From Rubritepida sp. (GTDB lineage: Bacteria > Pseudomonadota > Alphaproteobacteria > Acetobacterales > Acetobacteraceae): a stretch of 8,968 bases of DNA. The stretch lies in NCBI GenBank assembly GCA_014376425.1, contig JACMRO010000118.1, positions 1-8,968 on the forward strand, read 5' to 3'. Under the pieces are notes generated by a model, which was given only the letters and a program-made list of their open reading frames with translations, made no database searches and was not told where the DNA came from. Shown here piece after piece: positions 1 through 6,446 of the stretch. Within the stretch, counting starts at the first letter, position 1, and the number at the start of each line of letters is the position of its first letter. The position numbers and the translations under genes were made by a program.

Positions 1-348
1 CTCCTCTACCAGCCAGCCGTACGCCCCCCGCCCCGTCTCGGCGGCGCGGAAGTTCAGGCTGAGAGACGAGGGCGGCCTTCCCGACCCGCCATCGGCCACC
101 AGTATCGCCTCGATCGGGCACGGCGGCGCCGGCAGCCGGCTCCACACCCCGGCCGCTTCGAGCACCGGGCGGGAGCCCGCGGCCACAGCGTAGCAGCGGC
201 CGTCGAAGGCCGGCATTTCCATCGGCGGCAGCGGCGCCGCGTCGATCACCGCGCAACGCACCCCGCCGGCGGCCAGGGCGGAAGCTAGCGTGGCGCCAAC
301 TGGGCCCGCTCCCACGATGGCGACTGTCACATCCAGGGTCTTGCTCAT
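1..348 (-). CDS. UbiH/UbiF/COQ6-family FAD-dependent monooxygenase, N-terminal part (cut by left edge)
   Basis: This is the first 116 residues of a flavoprotein hydroxylase of the family that hydroxylates the ubiquinone ring during coenzyme Q synthesis. The start is seen directly: ATG at 348 on the minus strand, with an AAAGG-type ribosome site just upstream. A beta strand ending in the dinucleotide-binding motif GAGPVG (residues 13-18) is the FAD ADP-binding Rossmann loop. It is followed by an acidic residue at the end of strand 2 (VID, residues 34-36). A family-typical stretch, DGRCYAVAAGSRPVLEAAGVW, lies near residues 49-69; related proteins have DGRxxAxxxGSxxxLexxGxW here. The catalytic and C-terminal FAD motifs lie outside the window, so UbiH, UbiF, UbiI and related members cannot be told apart. 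It is divergent from glnK across 177 bases. The family call is firm; the exact ring position it hydroxylates is unknown. Confidence 0.85.
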   Translation of the reverse strand, partial: MSKTLDVTVAIVGAGPVGATLASALAAGGVRCAVIDAAPLPPMEMPAFDGRCYAVAAGSRPVLEAAGVWSRLPAPPCPIEAILVADGGSGRPPSSLSLNFRAAETGRGAYGWLVEE

Positions 349-359
349 ATGCCTTTATG

Positions 360-375
360 TGGCCGGGCGCGGCCA
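360..375. repeat. 16-bp inverted repeat in the leader of the ubiH-like gene
   Basis: TGGCCG at 360-365 and CGGCCA at 370-375 are exact reverse complements around GGCG. It lies 11 bases upstream of the ubiH-like start, in the spacer shared with glnK. It could be a small operator or an RNA hairpin in the ubiH leader. Short G/C palindromes are common by chance in DNA of this composition, so the repeat is certain but its role is not. Confidence 0.3.
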
Positions 376-525
376 TCCCGCCAGCCCCGCCTGCCCAACA
401 ACTGTGCAACCGATGTCCAGCGCGTGGCCGGGACCCCGCCGGGGGCGGTAGCGCGCTGCCACCCTGCGTGGGATTGGCACCCAGGCGTCAATGGCGACGT
501 ACGAAATTCGCAAGGGAGGCAGCCC

Positions 526-864
526 ATGAAGCTGGTCATGGCCGTCATCAAGCCGTTCAAGCTCGACGAGGTGCGCGACGCGCTGACGCCGCTCGGCGTT
601 CAGGGCCTGACGGTGACGGAGGTGAAGGGTTTCGGCCGCCAGAAGGGGCAGACCGAAATCTACCGCGGCGCGGAATACCAGGTGAGTTTCCTGCCCAAGC
701 TGAAGATCGAGGTCGCGGTGCCGTCCGAGCTGGTCGACGCCGTGGTGGAGGCCATCGCCGCGGCCGCCAGGACCGGCAAGATCGGTGACGGCAAGATCTT
801 CGTTCTGGATGTGGAACGCGCGCTGCGCATCCGCACCGGCGAAATTGATTCCCAGGCGCTGTGA
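526..864 (+). CDS. glnK: Nitrogen regulatory P-II protein, GlnK/GlnZ type
   Basis: A 112-residue P-II signal protein, the usual length. It binds ATP/ADP and 2-oxoglutarate as a trimer and controls AmtB and other nitrogen targets from the cytoplasm. Visible landmarks: N-terminal MKLVMAVIKPFKLDEV; a T-loop around residues 37-55 with the uridylylation tyrosine Y51 in YRGAEY; the B-loop TGKIGDGKIFV at residues 83-93; and the C-loop RIRTGE at 101-106. Leu3 and the lack of Asp54 (Ser54 here, Gln52 before it) match GlnK/GlnZ proteins rather than GlnB, which from memory of the family has K3 and D54. An upstream GTG/ATG run would add about 59 unrelated residues, so ATG 526 with GGGAGG at 514-519 is the start. 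amtB follows after 11 bases, the classic glnK-amtB operon. No clear NtrC or sigma-54 site was found upstream. Confidence 0.95.
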   Translation: MKLVMAVIKPFKLDEVRDALTPLGVQGLTVTEVKGFGRQKGQTEIYRGAEYQVSFLPKLKIEVAVPSELVDAVVEAIAAAARTGKIGDGKIFVLDVERALRIRTGEIDSQAL

Positions 865-868
865 GGAG
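864..868 (+). promoter_or_regulatory. Ribosome binding site that decides the amtB start
   Basis: AGGAG at 864-868 begins on the last base of the glnK stop codon and lies 7 bases before ATG 876. A GTG at 861 is in the amtB frame but would overlap the glnK stop and has no such site at the right distance. ATG 876 is therefore chosen, and amtB translation is probably coupled to the end of glnK. Confidence 0.75.
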
Positions 869-875
869 CACGACG

Positions 876-2234
876 ATGCGTAAGCTTTTGACCATGTGCG
901 GGCTGCTGCTGGCCGGCCCCGCCGCGCTGACCCCCGCCTGGGCGCAGGCCGCCGCACCGGCGCTGGATGCCGGCAACACCGCCTGGATGCTGACCGCCAC
1001 CGCGCTGGTGCTGATGATGACGATCCCCGGCGTCGCCTTCTTCTACGCCGGCATGGTGCGCAAGAAGAACGTGCTGGGCACGATGATGCAGAGCTTCACG
1101 ATCTGCGCGCTGGTCGCGATCTGCTGGATGGTGGCGGGCTATTCGCTCGCCTTCGGCACCGGCAACGCCTATATCGGCGACCTGTCGAAGTTCATGCTGA
1201 ACGGCATCGTCTGGGATGGTCCCTTTATTCTGGGCGCCGGCATGGGGGCTGACGCGGAGGTGGCGACGACCATCCCCGAGACCGTCTTCATGATGTTCCA
1301 GATGACCTTCGCGATCATCACCGCCGCCCTGGTGACGGGGGCGATCGCCGACCGGGTGAAGTTCTCGGCGCTGTGCCTGTTCATCATCCTGTGGACGCTG
1401 CTGGTCTATTCGCCCATCGCGCATGCGGTATGGCACCCGGCCGGGCTGGTCTGGGCCTGGGGCGCGCTGGATTTCGCCGGCGGCACGGTGGTGCACATCA
1501 ATGCCGGCGTGGCCGGGCTGGTCGCTTCGCTCGTGGTCGGCAAGCGGCTGGGCTACGGGCACGACAACATGTCGCCGCACAATCTGGGCCTGGCGATGAT
1601 CGGCGCCAGCCTGTTGTGGGTGGGCTGGTTCGGCTTCAATGCGGGCTCGGCGCTGGCCGCCGACGCGCGGGCCGGCATGGCGATGGTGGTGACGATGATC
1701 GCCGCCGCCGCCGGCACGCTGGCCTGGCTGCTGGCCGAGGCGATGTTCAAGGGCAAGCCCTCGGCGCTGGGCGCCATCTCGGGTGCGGTGGCCGGCCTGG
1801 TCGCCATCACCCCGGCCTCGGGCTGGGTGTTCCCCGGCGCGGCGCTGGTGATCGGCGTGGCGGCGGGCGTGATCTGCTTCTGGGCGTCGACCAGCCTGAA
1901 GAAGGCGATGGGCTATGACGACAGCCTGGACGCCTGGGGCGTGCACGGCGTGGGCGGCATCGTGGGCGCGCTGCTCACCGGCGTCTTCGCGGTCGGCACG
2001 CTGTACGTGACAGACGGCAACGCCGAGAAGGCGATGACCTATTCCGGGTGGCTGGCCGGCAACGCCGACATGTTGTGGATCCAGGCCAAGTCGGTGCTGG
2101 CGACCCTGGCGTATTCGGCGGTGACGACCTTCATCCTGCTGAAGATCGTCGACGTGGTCGTCGGCCTGCGCATTTCGGAGGAGGAGGAGCGTGAGGGGCT
2201 GGACGTGACGCAGCATGGCGAACGGCTGGGCTGA
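876..2234 (+). CDS. amtB: Ammonium transporter AmtB
   Basis: A 452-residue Amt/Rh-family inner-membrane channel that carries ammonium into the cell. Residues 1-23 form a signal peptide (MRKLL..., likely cleaved after AWA), as in many proteobacterial AmtB proteins. About eleven hydrophobic spans follow. The twin pore histidines are visible as H207 in DFAGGTVVHINAG and H357 in DAWGVHGVGG. The ammonium-recruitment Asp is D199, pore phenylalanines are in MMFQMTF (141-145), and F254/S258 lie in FNAGS. The charged C-terminal tail GLRISEEEEREGLDVTQHGE (430-449) is the conserved cytoplasmic segment that docks GlnK, so inhibition by the neighbouring glnK product should be intact. It follows glnK after 11 bases and is closed by a strong hairpin 8 bases after its stop. 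Nothing is truncated. Confidence 0.97.
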   Translation: MRKLLTMCGLLLAGPAALTPAWAQAAAPALDAGNTAWMLTATALVLMMTIPGVAFFYAGMVRKKNVLGTMMQSFTICALVAICWMVAGYSLAFGTGNAYIGDLSKFMLNGIVWDGPFILGAGMGADAEVATTIPETVFMMFQMTFAIITAALVTGAIADRVKFSALCLFIILWTLLVYSPIAHAVWHPAGLVWAWGALDFAGGTVVHINAGVAGLVASLVVGKRLGYGHDNMSPHNLGLAMIGASLLWVGWFGFNAGSALAADARAGMAMVVTMIAAAAGTLAWLLAEAMFKGKPSALGAISGAVAGLVAITPASGWVFPGAALVIGVAAGVICFWASTSLKKAMGYDDSLDAWGVHGVGGIVGALLTGVFAVGTLYVTDGNAEKAMTYSGWLAGNADMLWIQAKSVLATLAYSAVTTFILLKIVDVVVGLRISEEEEREGLDVTQHGERLG

Positions 2235-2242
2235 CGCATCGC

Positions 2243-2272
2243 CCCACCGTGGCGGGCGACCGCCGCGGTGGG
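2243..2272 (+). terminator. Strong hairpin after glnK-amtB, probable terminator
   Basis: CCCACCGTGGCGG (2243-2255) pairs with CCGCCGCGGTGGG (2260-2272) over 13 base pairs, with one T-G wobble (2250/2265) and a GCGA tetraloop of the GNRA class. It begins 8 bases after the amtB stop. No clean T tract follows, only TCATT at 2281-2285, so it may act as an imperfect intrinsic terminator or as an mRNA 3'-end stabiliser. Confidence 0.7.
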
Positions 2273-2316
2273 AGGAGCGCTCATTGAGGAAGCCCGCCGC
2301 CTTTCAAGGCAATTCG

Positions 2317-2329
2317 GGCGAATTTCGCC
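2317..2329. promoter_or_regulatory. 13-bp perfect inverted repeat in the leader of the porin-like gene, candidate operator
   Basis: GGCGAA (2317-2322) and TTCGCC (2324-2329) are exact reverse complements around one T. The site is in the non-coding stretch between the amtB hairpin and the porin-like gene, about 95 bases before its start. It sits in the most A/T-rich part of the window, where a promoter is plausible, but no convincing -35/-10 pair was identified. A looser pair, CCAGGG (2355-2360) and CCCTGG (2380-2385), lies downstream. Function is inferred only from position and symmetry. Confidence 0.3.
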
Positions 2330-2423
2330 TCGTGAATGACGAAATCCTTACGGACCAGGGCCCGGTTTCGCATGGCGATCCCTGGGCCGTTTCTGCGAGA
2401 TGATGAACAGCAAGGGAGTTTCC

Positions 2424-3200
2424 ATGTTCCACAAGACGATGTTCGCCACCTGCCTGGTTGTGGCCGCCACGCTGGGTGCGGCACCAGCCACAGCCCAGAT
2501 CGCCGTGGGCGAGACGGGGCTCACCGTCAACGCCAGCGCCGGCATCGCGTCCGACTATCTGTTCCGCGGCATCAGCCAGACGCGGTCGCGCATGGCCTAT
2601 CAGGGCACCGGCGAAGTGAGCCACAGCAGCGGCGTCTACATCGGCGCCTTCGCGTCGAACGTCCGCTACGCGGGCACTGATGCGCGGCAGGAGATCGACT
2701 TCCTCGCCGGCTACCGCTTCACCCTGGCGCAGATCAACTTCGATGTGGGCGCGGTGTGGTACACCTATCCCGGCTACAGCCGCCAGCCCGGCACATTCGG
2801 CCTGAACTACGCCGAGGGCGTGCTGAAGGCGACGCGCGAGATCGGGCCGGTGATCCTGTCCGGCGTTCTCGCCGGTTCGCCCAACTTCTTCGGATCTTCC
2901 GGTACCGGCATCTATCTCGAGGGCGGGCTCGACTGGCGCACCGGCTTCCAGGACATCGTGCTGGGCGGCCGCGTGGCGCACCAGTTCGTCCAGCGCAACC
3001 CGCGCTTCGGCACGCCCGACTACACCTGGTGGGGCCTGACGGCGTCGCGCGATTTCGTGGTCGAGCGGGTCGGCACGATCAGCGCATCGGTCGGCTACTA
3101 CCAGACCTCGATCGACCGGCGGGACTGCGCGCCGATCAACGGCCGTGGCCAGGACATCTGCGGTGCCCGCGCCTTCGGCAGCCTGACCTTCAAGTTCTGA
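2424..3200 (+). CDS. TorF/Gcw_chp-family putative outer-membrane porin
   Basis: A 258-residue exported protein resembling the proteobacterial Gcw_chp family (TIGR02001), often annotated TorF family putative porin. Residues 1-24 form a signal peptide ending ATA before Q25. The family hallmark SDYLFRGISQT is at residues 43-53, followed by alternating hydrophobic/polar strands rich in Tyr, Trp and Gly. The protein ends in Phe (LTFKF), as expected for a barrel inserted by the BAM machinery. Two cysteines, C235 and C246, sit in the last extracellular-loop-like segment. The start at 2424 is preferred over ATG 2400/2403 because AAGGGAG (2412-2418) lies 5 bases upstream and the signal peptide then begins correctly. 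It follows glnK-amtB in the same direction but beyond a strong hairpin, so it is probably transcribed at least partly on its own. The substrate is unknown; a nitrogen-related solute is only a guess from context. Confidence 0.85.
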   Translation: MFHKTMFATCLVVAATLGAAPATAQIAVGETGLTVNASAGIASDYLFRGISQTRSRMAYQGTGEVSHSSGVYIGAFASNVRYAGTDARQEIDFLAGYRFTLAQINFDVGAVWYTYPGYSRQPGTFGLNYAEGVLKATREIGPVILSGVLAGSPNFFGSSGTGIYLEGGLDWRTGFQDIVLGGRVAHQFVQRNPRFGTPDYTWWGLTASRDFVVERVGTISASVGYYQTSIDRRDCAPINGRGQDICGARAFGSLTFKF

Positions 3201-3205
3201 GGCTG

Positions 3206-3230
3206 CCGCGGAAGTTCGCACTTCCGGCGG
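3206..3230 (+). terminator. Hairpin after the porin-like gene, possible terminator
   Basis: CCGCGGAAG (3206-3214) pairs with CTTCC (3221-3225) and GCGG (3227-3230), leaving a one-base bulge at G3226 and a six-base loop. It begins 5 bases after the stop codon. No T tract follows. It separates the porin-like gene from ftsK, whose promoter should lie between here and 3282; TACACT at 3245-3250 is a weak -10 candidate without a matching -35. Confidence 0.4.
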
Positions 3231-3297
3231 GCCGCGCGGGTCGCTACACTGGGCGTCCCCCCGGCTCCGCAACCCGATCCCTGGAAGGACCGGCTCC

Positions 3298-5730
3298 ATG
3301 GCTCGCGCCGACATCACGGCCCCTGAGGGGGGGCGGCTTGCCTCGCCAGCGTTGCGGGCGGCGATCTTTCGCAGCGGGGTGCAACTGGCCGGCATCGTCT
3401 GCGCGCTGGTCGGCCTGGCGCTACTGGTCGCCCTGCTCAGCCACGATCCGGCTGACCCGTCAGGCTCCACCGCCACCGCCCGGGCGGCGCGCAACCTGGC
3501 CGGGCCAGCCGGTGCCGCGGTGTCCGACACATTGTTGCAGGGCTTCGGTTTTGCCGCCTTCCTGCCGGCGGTCACGATGCTGGGCTGGGCATGGCGGCTG
3601 TTCACCGAACGCGGCGTATCGTTGCTGCCTGCGCGATTGCTGGCGCTGCTGCTGGGGCTGCCGGTGCTGGCGGCGGGGTTTTCGGCCCTGCCCTTGCCGG
3701 CCGGGGCGCCGGTCCTGGCGGGCCCGGGCGGCGCGTTCGGGCCGCTGCTCGCACAGGCATCGACCGGCTGGCTGCAGACCGCCTTCGGGCCGCTGGGCAG
3801 CCTGATCGCGTCCGTCATGCTGGGCCTTGGCTGTGCGTTGGTGTTGCTGGGGGCGCTGGGCTTCGCGCCGGCGGAATGGCGCCGCGCCGCGGCCGTGACG
3901 GCGGGGGCGACCGCATCCGTGGCCCGCGCCGGTGCGGCACGGCGGCACCTCGTCTGGCGCGCACTGGGGCTGGTGGGCCGCTTCATCCTGTGGCTGTTCG
4001 GCCGCGGCCGGGGCCGGCGGGTGCAGCCGGCGGCCGACCTCTCCACCCTGCTGCGGGCCGCCGACGAAGCTGCCCAGCGCCCCCGCCGCGGCGGGGGCGA
4101 CGCCGCGTCGCGCGAGCCCTCGGCCGACCCCCACATGGCCGCCCGCGTGGCCGCGCCGGTGCACAAGCCGGTACAGCGCCAGCCCGCCCCGATGCAGTCC
4201 ACCCTGGCGCTGCCCGATGGCGTGCTGACCACCCCGCCACTGGAACTGCTGACGCCTGCCCCGCCGCGCACCGGCACCGGCCCCGACTCCGAATCGCTGC
4301 AGGCCAACGCCCGGCGGCTGGAGCAGGTGCTGTCCGATTTCGGTGTGCAGGGGCAGATCACCGAAATCCGCCCCGGCCCCGTCGTCACCTTATATGAGCT
4401 GGAACCGGCGCCGGGGGTGAAGTCTTCCCGCGTCATCGGCCTGGCGGACGACATCGCGCGCAACATGAGCGTCGTCGCCGTGCGCATCGCGACCGTGCCG
4501 GGCCGCACGGTGATGGGTATCGAGCTGCCGAACGCGAAGCGCGAGACAGTGTATTTCTCCGAGATGATGGCCAGCGAGGCCTGGATGCGAAACACTTCCC
4601 GCCTGCCGTTGGCCCTGGGCAAGAACATCGGCGGCGAACCTGTCGTGACCGACCTGGCGCGCATGCCCCACCTGCTGATCGCGGGCACCACCGGCTCAGG
4701 CAAGTCGGTCGGCATCAACACAATGATCCTGTCGCTGCTCTACCGCTTCGGGCCGGAGGAATGCCGCTTCATCATGATCGACCCGAAGATGCTGGAATTG
4801 TCGGTCTATGACCGCATTCCGCATTTGCTGGCGCCGGTCGTTACCGAATCGCCCAAGGCCATCGGCGCGCTGAAGTGGACGGTGCGGGAGATGGAGCGGC
4901 GGTATCGCGCCATGTCGTCCATCGGCGTGCGCAACATCGCCGGCTACAATGAACGGGTGGAGGGCGCCCGGGCCAAGGGCGAGGTGCTGACGCGGCGCGT
5001 GCAGACCGGCTTCGACCCCGAGACCAACAAGCCGGTGTTCGAGGAGCAGACACTGGCGTTGGAGCCGCTGCCGATGATCGTCGTCGTCATCGACGAGATG
5101 GCCGACCTGATGATCGTGGCCGGCAAGGAGATCGAGTCCGCGGTGCAGCGTTTGGCGCAGATGGCGCGCGCGGCGGGCATCCACGTCATTATGGCGACGC
5201 GGCGGCCCTCCGTGGATGTCATCACCGGCACGATCAAGGCCAACTTCCCCAGCCGCATCAGCTTCCAGGTCACCAGCAAAATCGACAGCCGCACCATCCT
5301 GGGCGAACAGGGCGCCGAGCAGCTGCTGGGCCAGGGCGACCTGCTGTTCATGCCCGGCGGCGGGCGTGTGACCCGCGTGCACGGCCCCTTCGTGTCCGAT
5401 GAGGAGGTGCAGCGAGTGGCCGACTGGCTGCGCGAGCATGGCGAGCCGAACTACGTGGACGAAGTGACCGAGCCCACCGACGATGACGGCGATGGGCTGT
5501 CGCTGAGCGGCATCGCCGGAGCGTCCGACAGCGAGAAGTCATTGTTCGACCAGGCGGTGAACATGGTGGCGCGGGAGGGCAAGTGTTCCGTCAGCCTCGT
5601 GCAGCGGCATCTGTCCATCGGCTACAACAAGGCGGCGAAGCTGGTCGAACAGATGGAGAAGGAGGGCATCGTCAGTCCAGCCAACCATGTCGGCAAGCGG
5701 GAGATTTTGGTGCGGCGGAGCGAGGATTGA
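3298..5730 (+). CDS. ftsK: DNA translocase FtsK
   Basis: An 810-residue septal DNA pump that moves chromosome ends through the division site and activates XerCD recombination at dif. The N-terminal part has about four membrane spans (roughly 25-47, 77-100, 107-130 and 166-190), with a possible extra one at 219-235. A Pro/Arg-rich linker of only about 95 residues follows. The alpha domain begins near 333 (ANARRLEQVLSDFGVQG). The RecA-like motor has Walker A GTTGSGKS (463-470) and Walker B IVVVIDE (594-600), then RPSVDVITGTIKANFPSR and KIDSRTILGEQGAEQLLG. The C-terminal winged helix (gamma domain, about 745-805) reads polar loading sequences. GGAAGGA at 3283-3289, 8 bases before ATG 3298, fixes the start. 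Oddities: ATRRP at 633-637 where relatives I recall have ATQRP, and IGYNK where many have IGYNR. It stands upstream of the lolA region, as in many proteobacteria. Confidence 0.96.
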   Translation: MARADITAPEGGRLASPALRAAIFRSGVQLAGIVCALVGLALLVALLSHDPADPSGSTATARAARNLAGPAGAAVSDTLLQGFGFAAFLPAVTMLGWAWRLFTERGVSLLPARLLALLLGLPVLAAGFSALPLPAGAPVLAGPGGAFGPLLAQASTGWLQTAFGPLGSLIASVMLGLGCALVLLGALGFAPAEWRRAAAVTAGATASVARAGAARRHLVWRALGLVGRFILWLFGRGRGRRVQPAADLSTLLRAADEAAQRPRRGGGDAASREPSADPHMAARVAAPVHKPVQRQPAPMQSTLALPDGVLTTPPLELLTPAPPRTGTGPDSESLQANARRLEQVLSDFGVQGQITEIRPGPVVTLYELEPAPGVKSSRVIGLADDIARNMSVVAVRIATVPGRTVMGIELPNAKRETVYFSEMMASEAWMRNTSRLPLALGKNIGGEPVVTDLARMPHLLIAGTTGSGKSVGINTMILSLLYRFGPEECRFIMIDPKMLELSVYDRIPHLLAPVVTESPKAIGALKWTVREMERRYRAMSSIGVRNIAGYNERVEGARAKGEVLTRRVQTGFDPETNKPVFEEQTLALEPLPMIVVVIDEMADLMIVAGKEIESAVQRLAQMARAAGIHVIMATRRPSVDVITGTIKANFPSRISFQVTSKIDSRTILGEQGAEQLLGQGDLLFMPGGGRVTRVHGPFVSDEEVQRVADWLREHGEPNYVDEVTEPTDDDGDGLSLSGIAGASDSEKSLFDQAVNMVAREGKCSVSLVQRHLSIGYNKAAKLVEQMEKEGIVSPANHVGKREILVRRSED

Positions 5731-5741
5731 CGGTCGCAACC

Positions 5742-5756
5742 GGGGCGCTGCGCCCC
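5742..5756 (+). other. Short G/C hairpin between ftsK and the DUF4412-like gene
   Basis: GGGGCG (5742-5747) and CGCCCC (5751-5756) form a six-pair stem around CTG, 11 bases after the ftsK stop. An overlapping alternative, CGGT/ACCG around CGCA (5731-5742), cannot form at full length at the same time. It could attenuate read-through from ftsK into the downstream pair. No T tract follows, so a true terminator is unlikely. Confidence 0.3.
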
Positions 5757-5786
5757 CATATCGCATGCATGACGGAGATGCGGCGC

Positions 5787-6446
5787 ATGCGACACGCGAC
5801 CCTGGCCCTGCTGCTGTTCGCCGCCCCGGCCGTGGCGCAGGACCGCCCGCCGATCATGCCGACGCGCGACGTGGCGGTGACCTATCGCGTCGGCGGTGGC
5901 CAGCCGGGCGACATGCAGATGGCCTGGCTGACCGCGCAGGGGCTGATGCGGATGGACATGCCCGGCGGGCCCGGGGGGAGCGGGGGCTTCATGGTGGTGA
6001 ACCCGCAGGCCGGCTCAGGCTTCATGGTCATGCCGTCGATGCGGATGGTGATGGACATGCCGGCCGGCGCCGGCGGGGTGAACAATTTCGCCCGTGCCAG
6101 CCAGACCGCCCGCTTCACCCGCGAAGGCACCGACCGGGTTGCCAACACCCCCTGCACGATATGGCGGGTGGAGGACCGGGGTGACACCGCGCGCGTCTGC
6201 ACCACTGCCGACGGGGTGACGCTGCGGGCCACGGCGGCGGGCGGTGGCCCGGGGGCGCAGGGGGCCATGGAGGCCACGCGGGTGGAGTATGGCGCGCAGG
6301 ATGCCGCGCGCTTCGCCCGGCCGCAGGGCTACCAGACCACGCAGATGCCCGGTGGCGGGGCAGCCCCGCCTCCACCCCCGCCGGTGGCTGGCGGGAGTTT
6401 CCCCAATCGCGGCTCGGCCCTGCCCCCCCCGGGCGTGGCACGGTGA
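5787..6446 (+). CDS. Exported Met-rich protein, DUF4412-like, next to lolA
   Basis: A 219-residue protein of unknown function. Residues 1-17 are a clear signal peptide (MRHATLALLLFAAPAVA before Q18), so it should be periplasmic. The core alternates short strands and resembles the DUF4412 pattern: MAWLTAQGLMRMDMP at 45-59, then GFMVVNPQAGSGFMVM, then a Met cluster. Twelve methionines fall between residues 43 and 91. Two cysteines (C123 in NTPCTIW, C138 in ARVCTT) could form a disulfide. The tail is low-complexity, with six prolines at 194-199. ATG 5787 is chosen because GGAG (5774-5777) lies 9 bases upstream and the signal peptide then starts properly; ATG 5769 and 5778 are poorer. The stop TGA shares its last base with the lolA ATG, implying translational coupling. 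A role in envelope or lipoprotein handling is a guess from context. The DUF assignment is from memory of the pattern. Confidence 0.75.
   Translation: MRHATLALLLFAAPAVAQDRPPIMPTRDVAVTYRVGGGQPGDMQMAWLTAQGLMRMDMPGGPGGSGGFMVVNPQAGSGFMVMPSMRMVMDMPAGAGGVNNFARASQTARFTREGTDRVANTPCTIWRVEDRGDTARVCTTADGVTLRATAAGGGPGAQGAMEATRVEYGAQDAARFARPQGYQTTQMPGGGAAPPPPPPVAGGSFPNRGSALPPPGVAR
6423..6430 (+). repeat. Eight-C homopolymer near the 3' end of the DUF4412-like gene
   Basis: Eight consecutive C residues encode three prolines (CCC CCC CCG) 13 bases before the stop at 6444. One extra C, or a -1 ribosomal slip here, would remove that stop from the reading frame and continue without interruption into the lolA frame. 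It is also a spot prone to sequencing error. Confidence 0.7.

Noticed and set aside
474..489. TTGGCAC at 474-480 upstream of glnK, an exact match to the -24 half of a sigma-54 promoter.
   Set aside because: The -12 position reads CGTC rather than TTGC, so the invariant GC is missing at the required spacing. A second candidate, TGGCCGGGACCCCGC at 425-439, has the GG-N10-GC frame but a poor overall match, as expected by chance in GC-rich DNA. No convincing NtrC palindrome was seen.
660..2216. Long minus-strand open frame (518 codons) antisense to glnK and amtB.
   Set aside because: Its His/Arg/Gln-rich, low-complexity translation is typical of the reverse frame of a GC-rich membrane protein gene. 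No family resemblance was seen.
2304..4721. Very long open frame on the minus strand (805 codons) antisense to the porin-like gene and ftsK.
   Set aside because: It is the open complement of high-GC genes. The translation is Arg/Pro/Ala/Ser-rich without recognisable motifs, and the plus-strand genes are unmistakable.
5571..5580. GGGAGGG within ftsK, resembling a polar loading sequence for FtsK.
   Set aside because: It lacks the extra base of GGGNAGGG. A single near match in one window says nothing without genome-wide strand skew.
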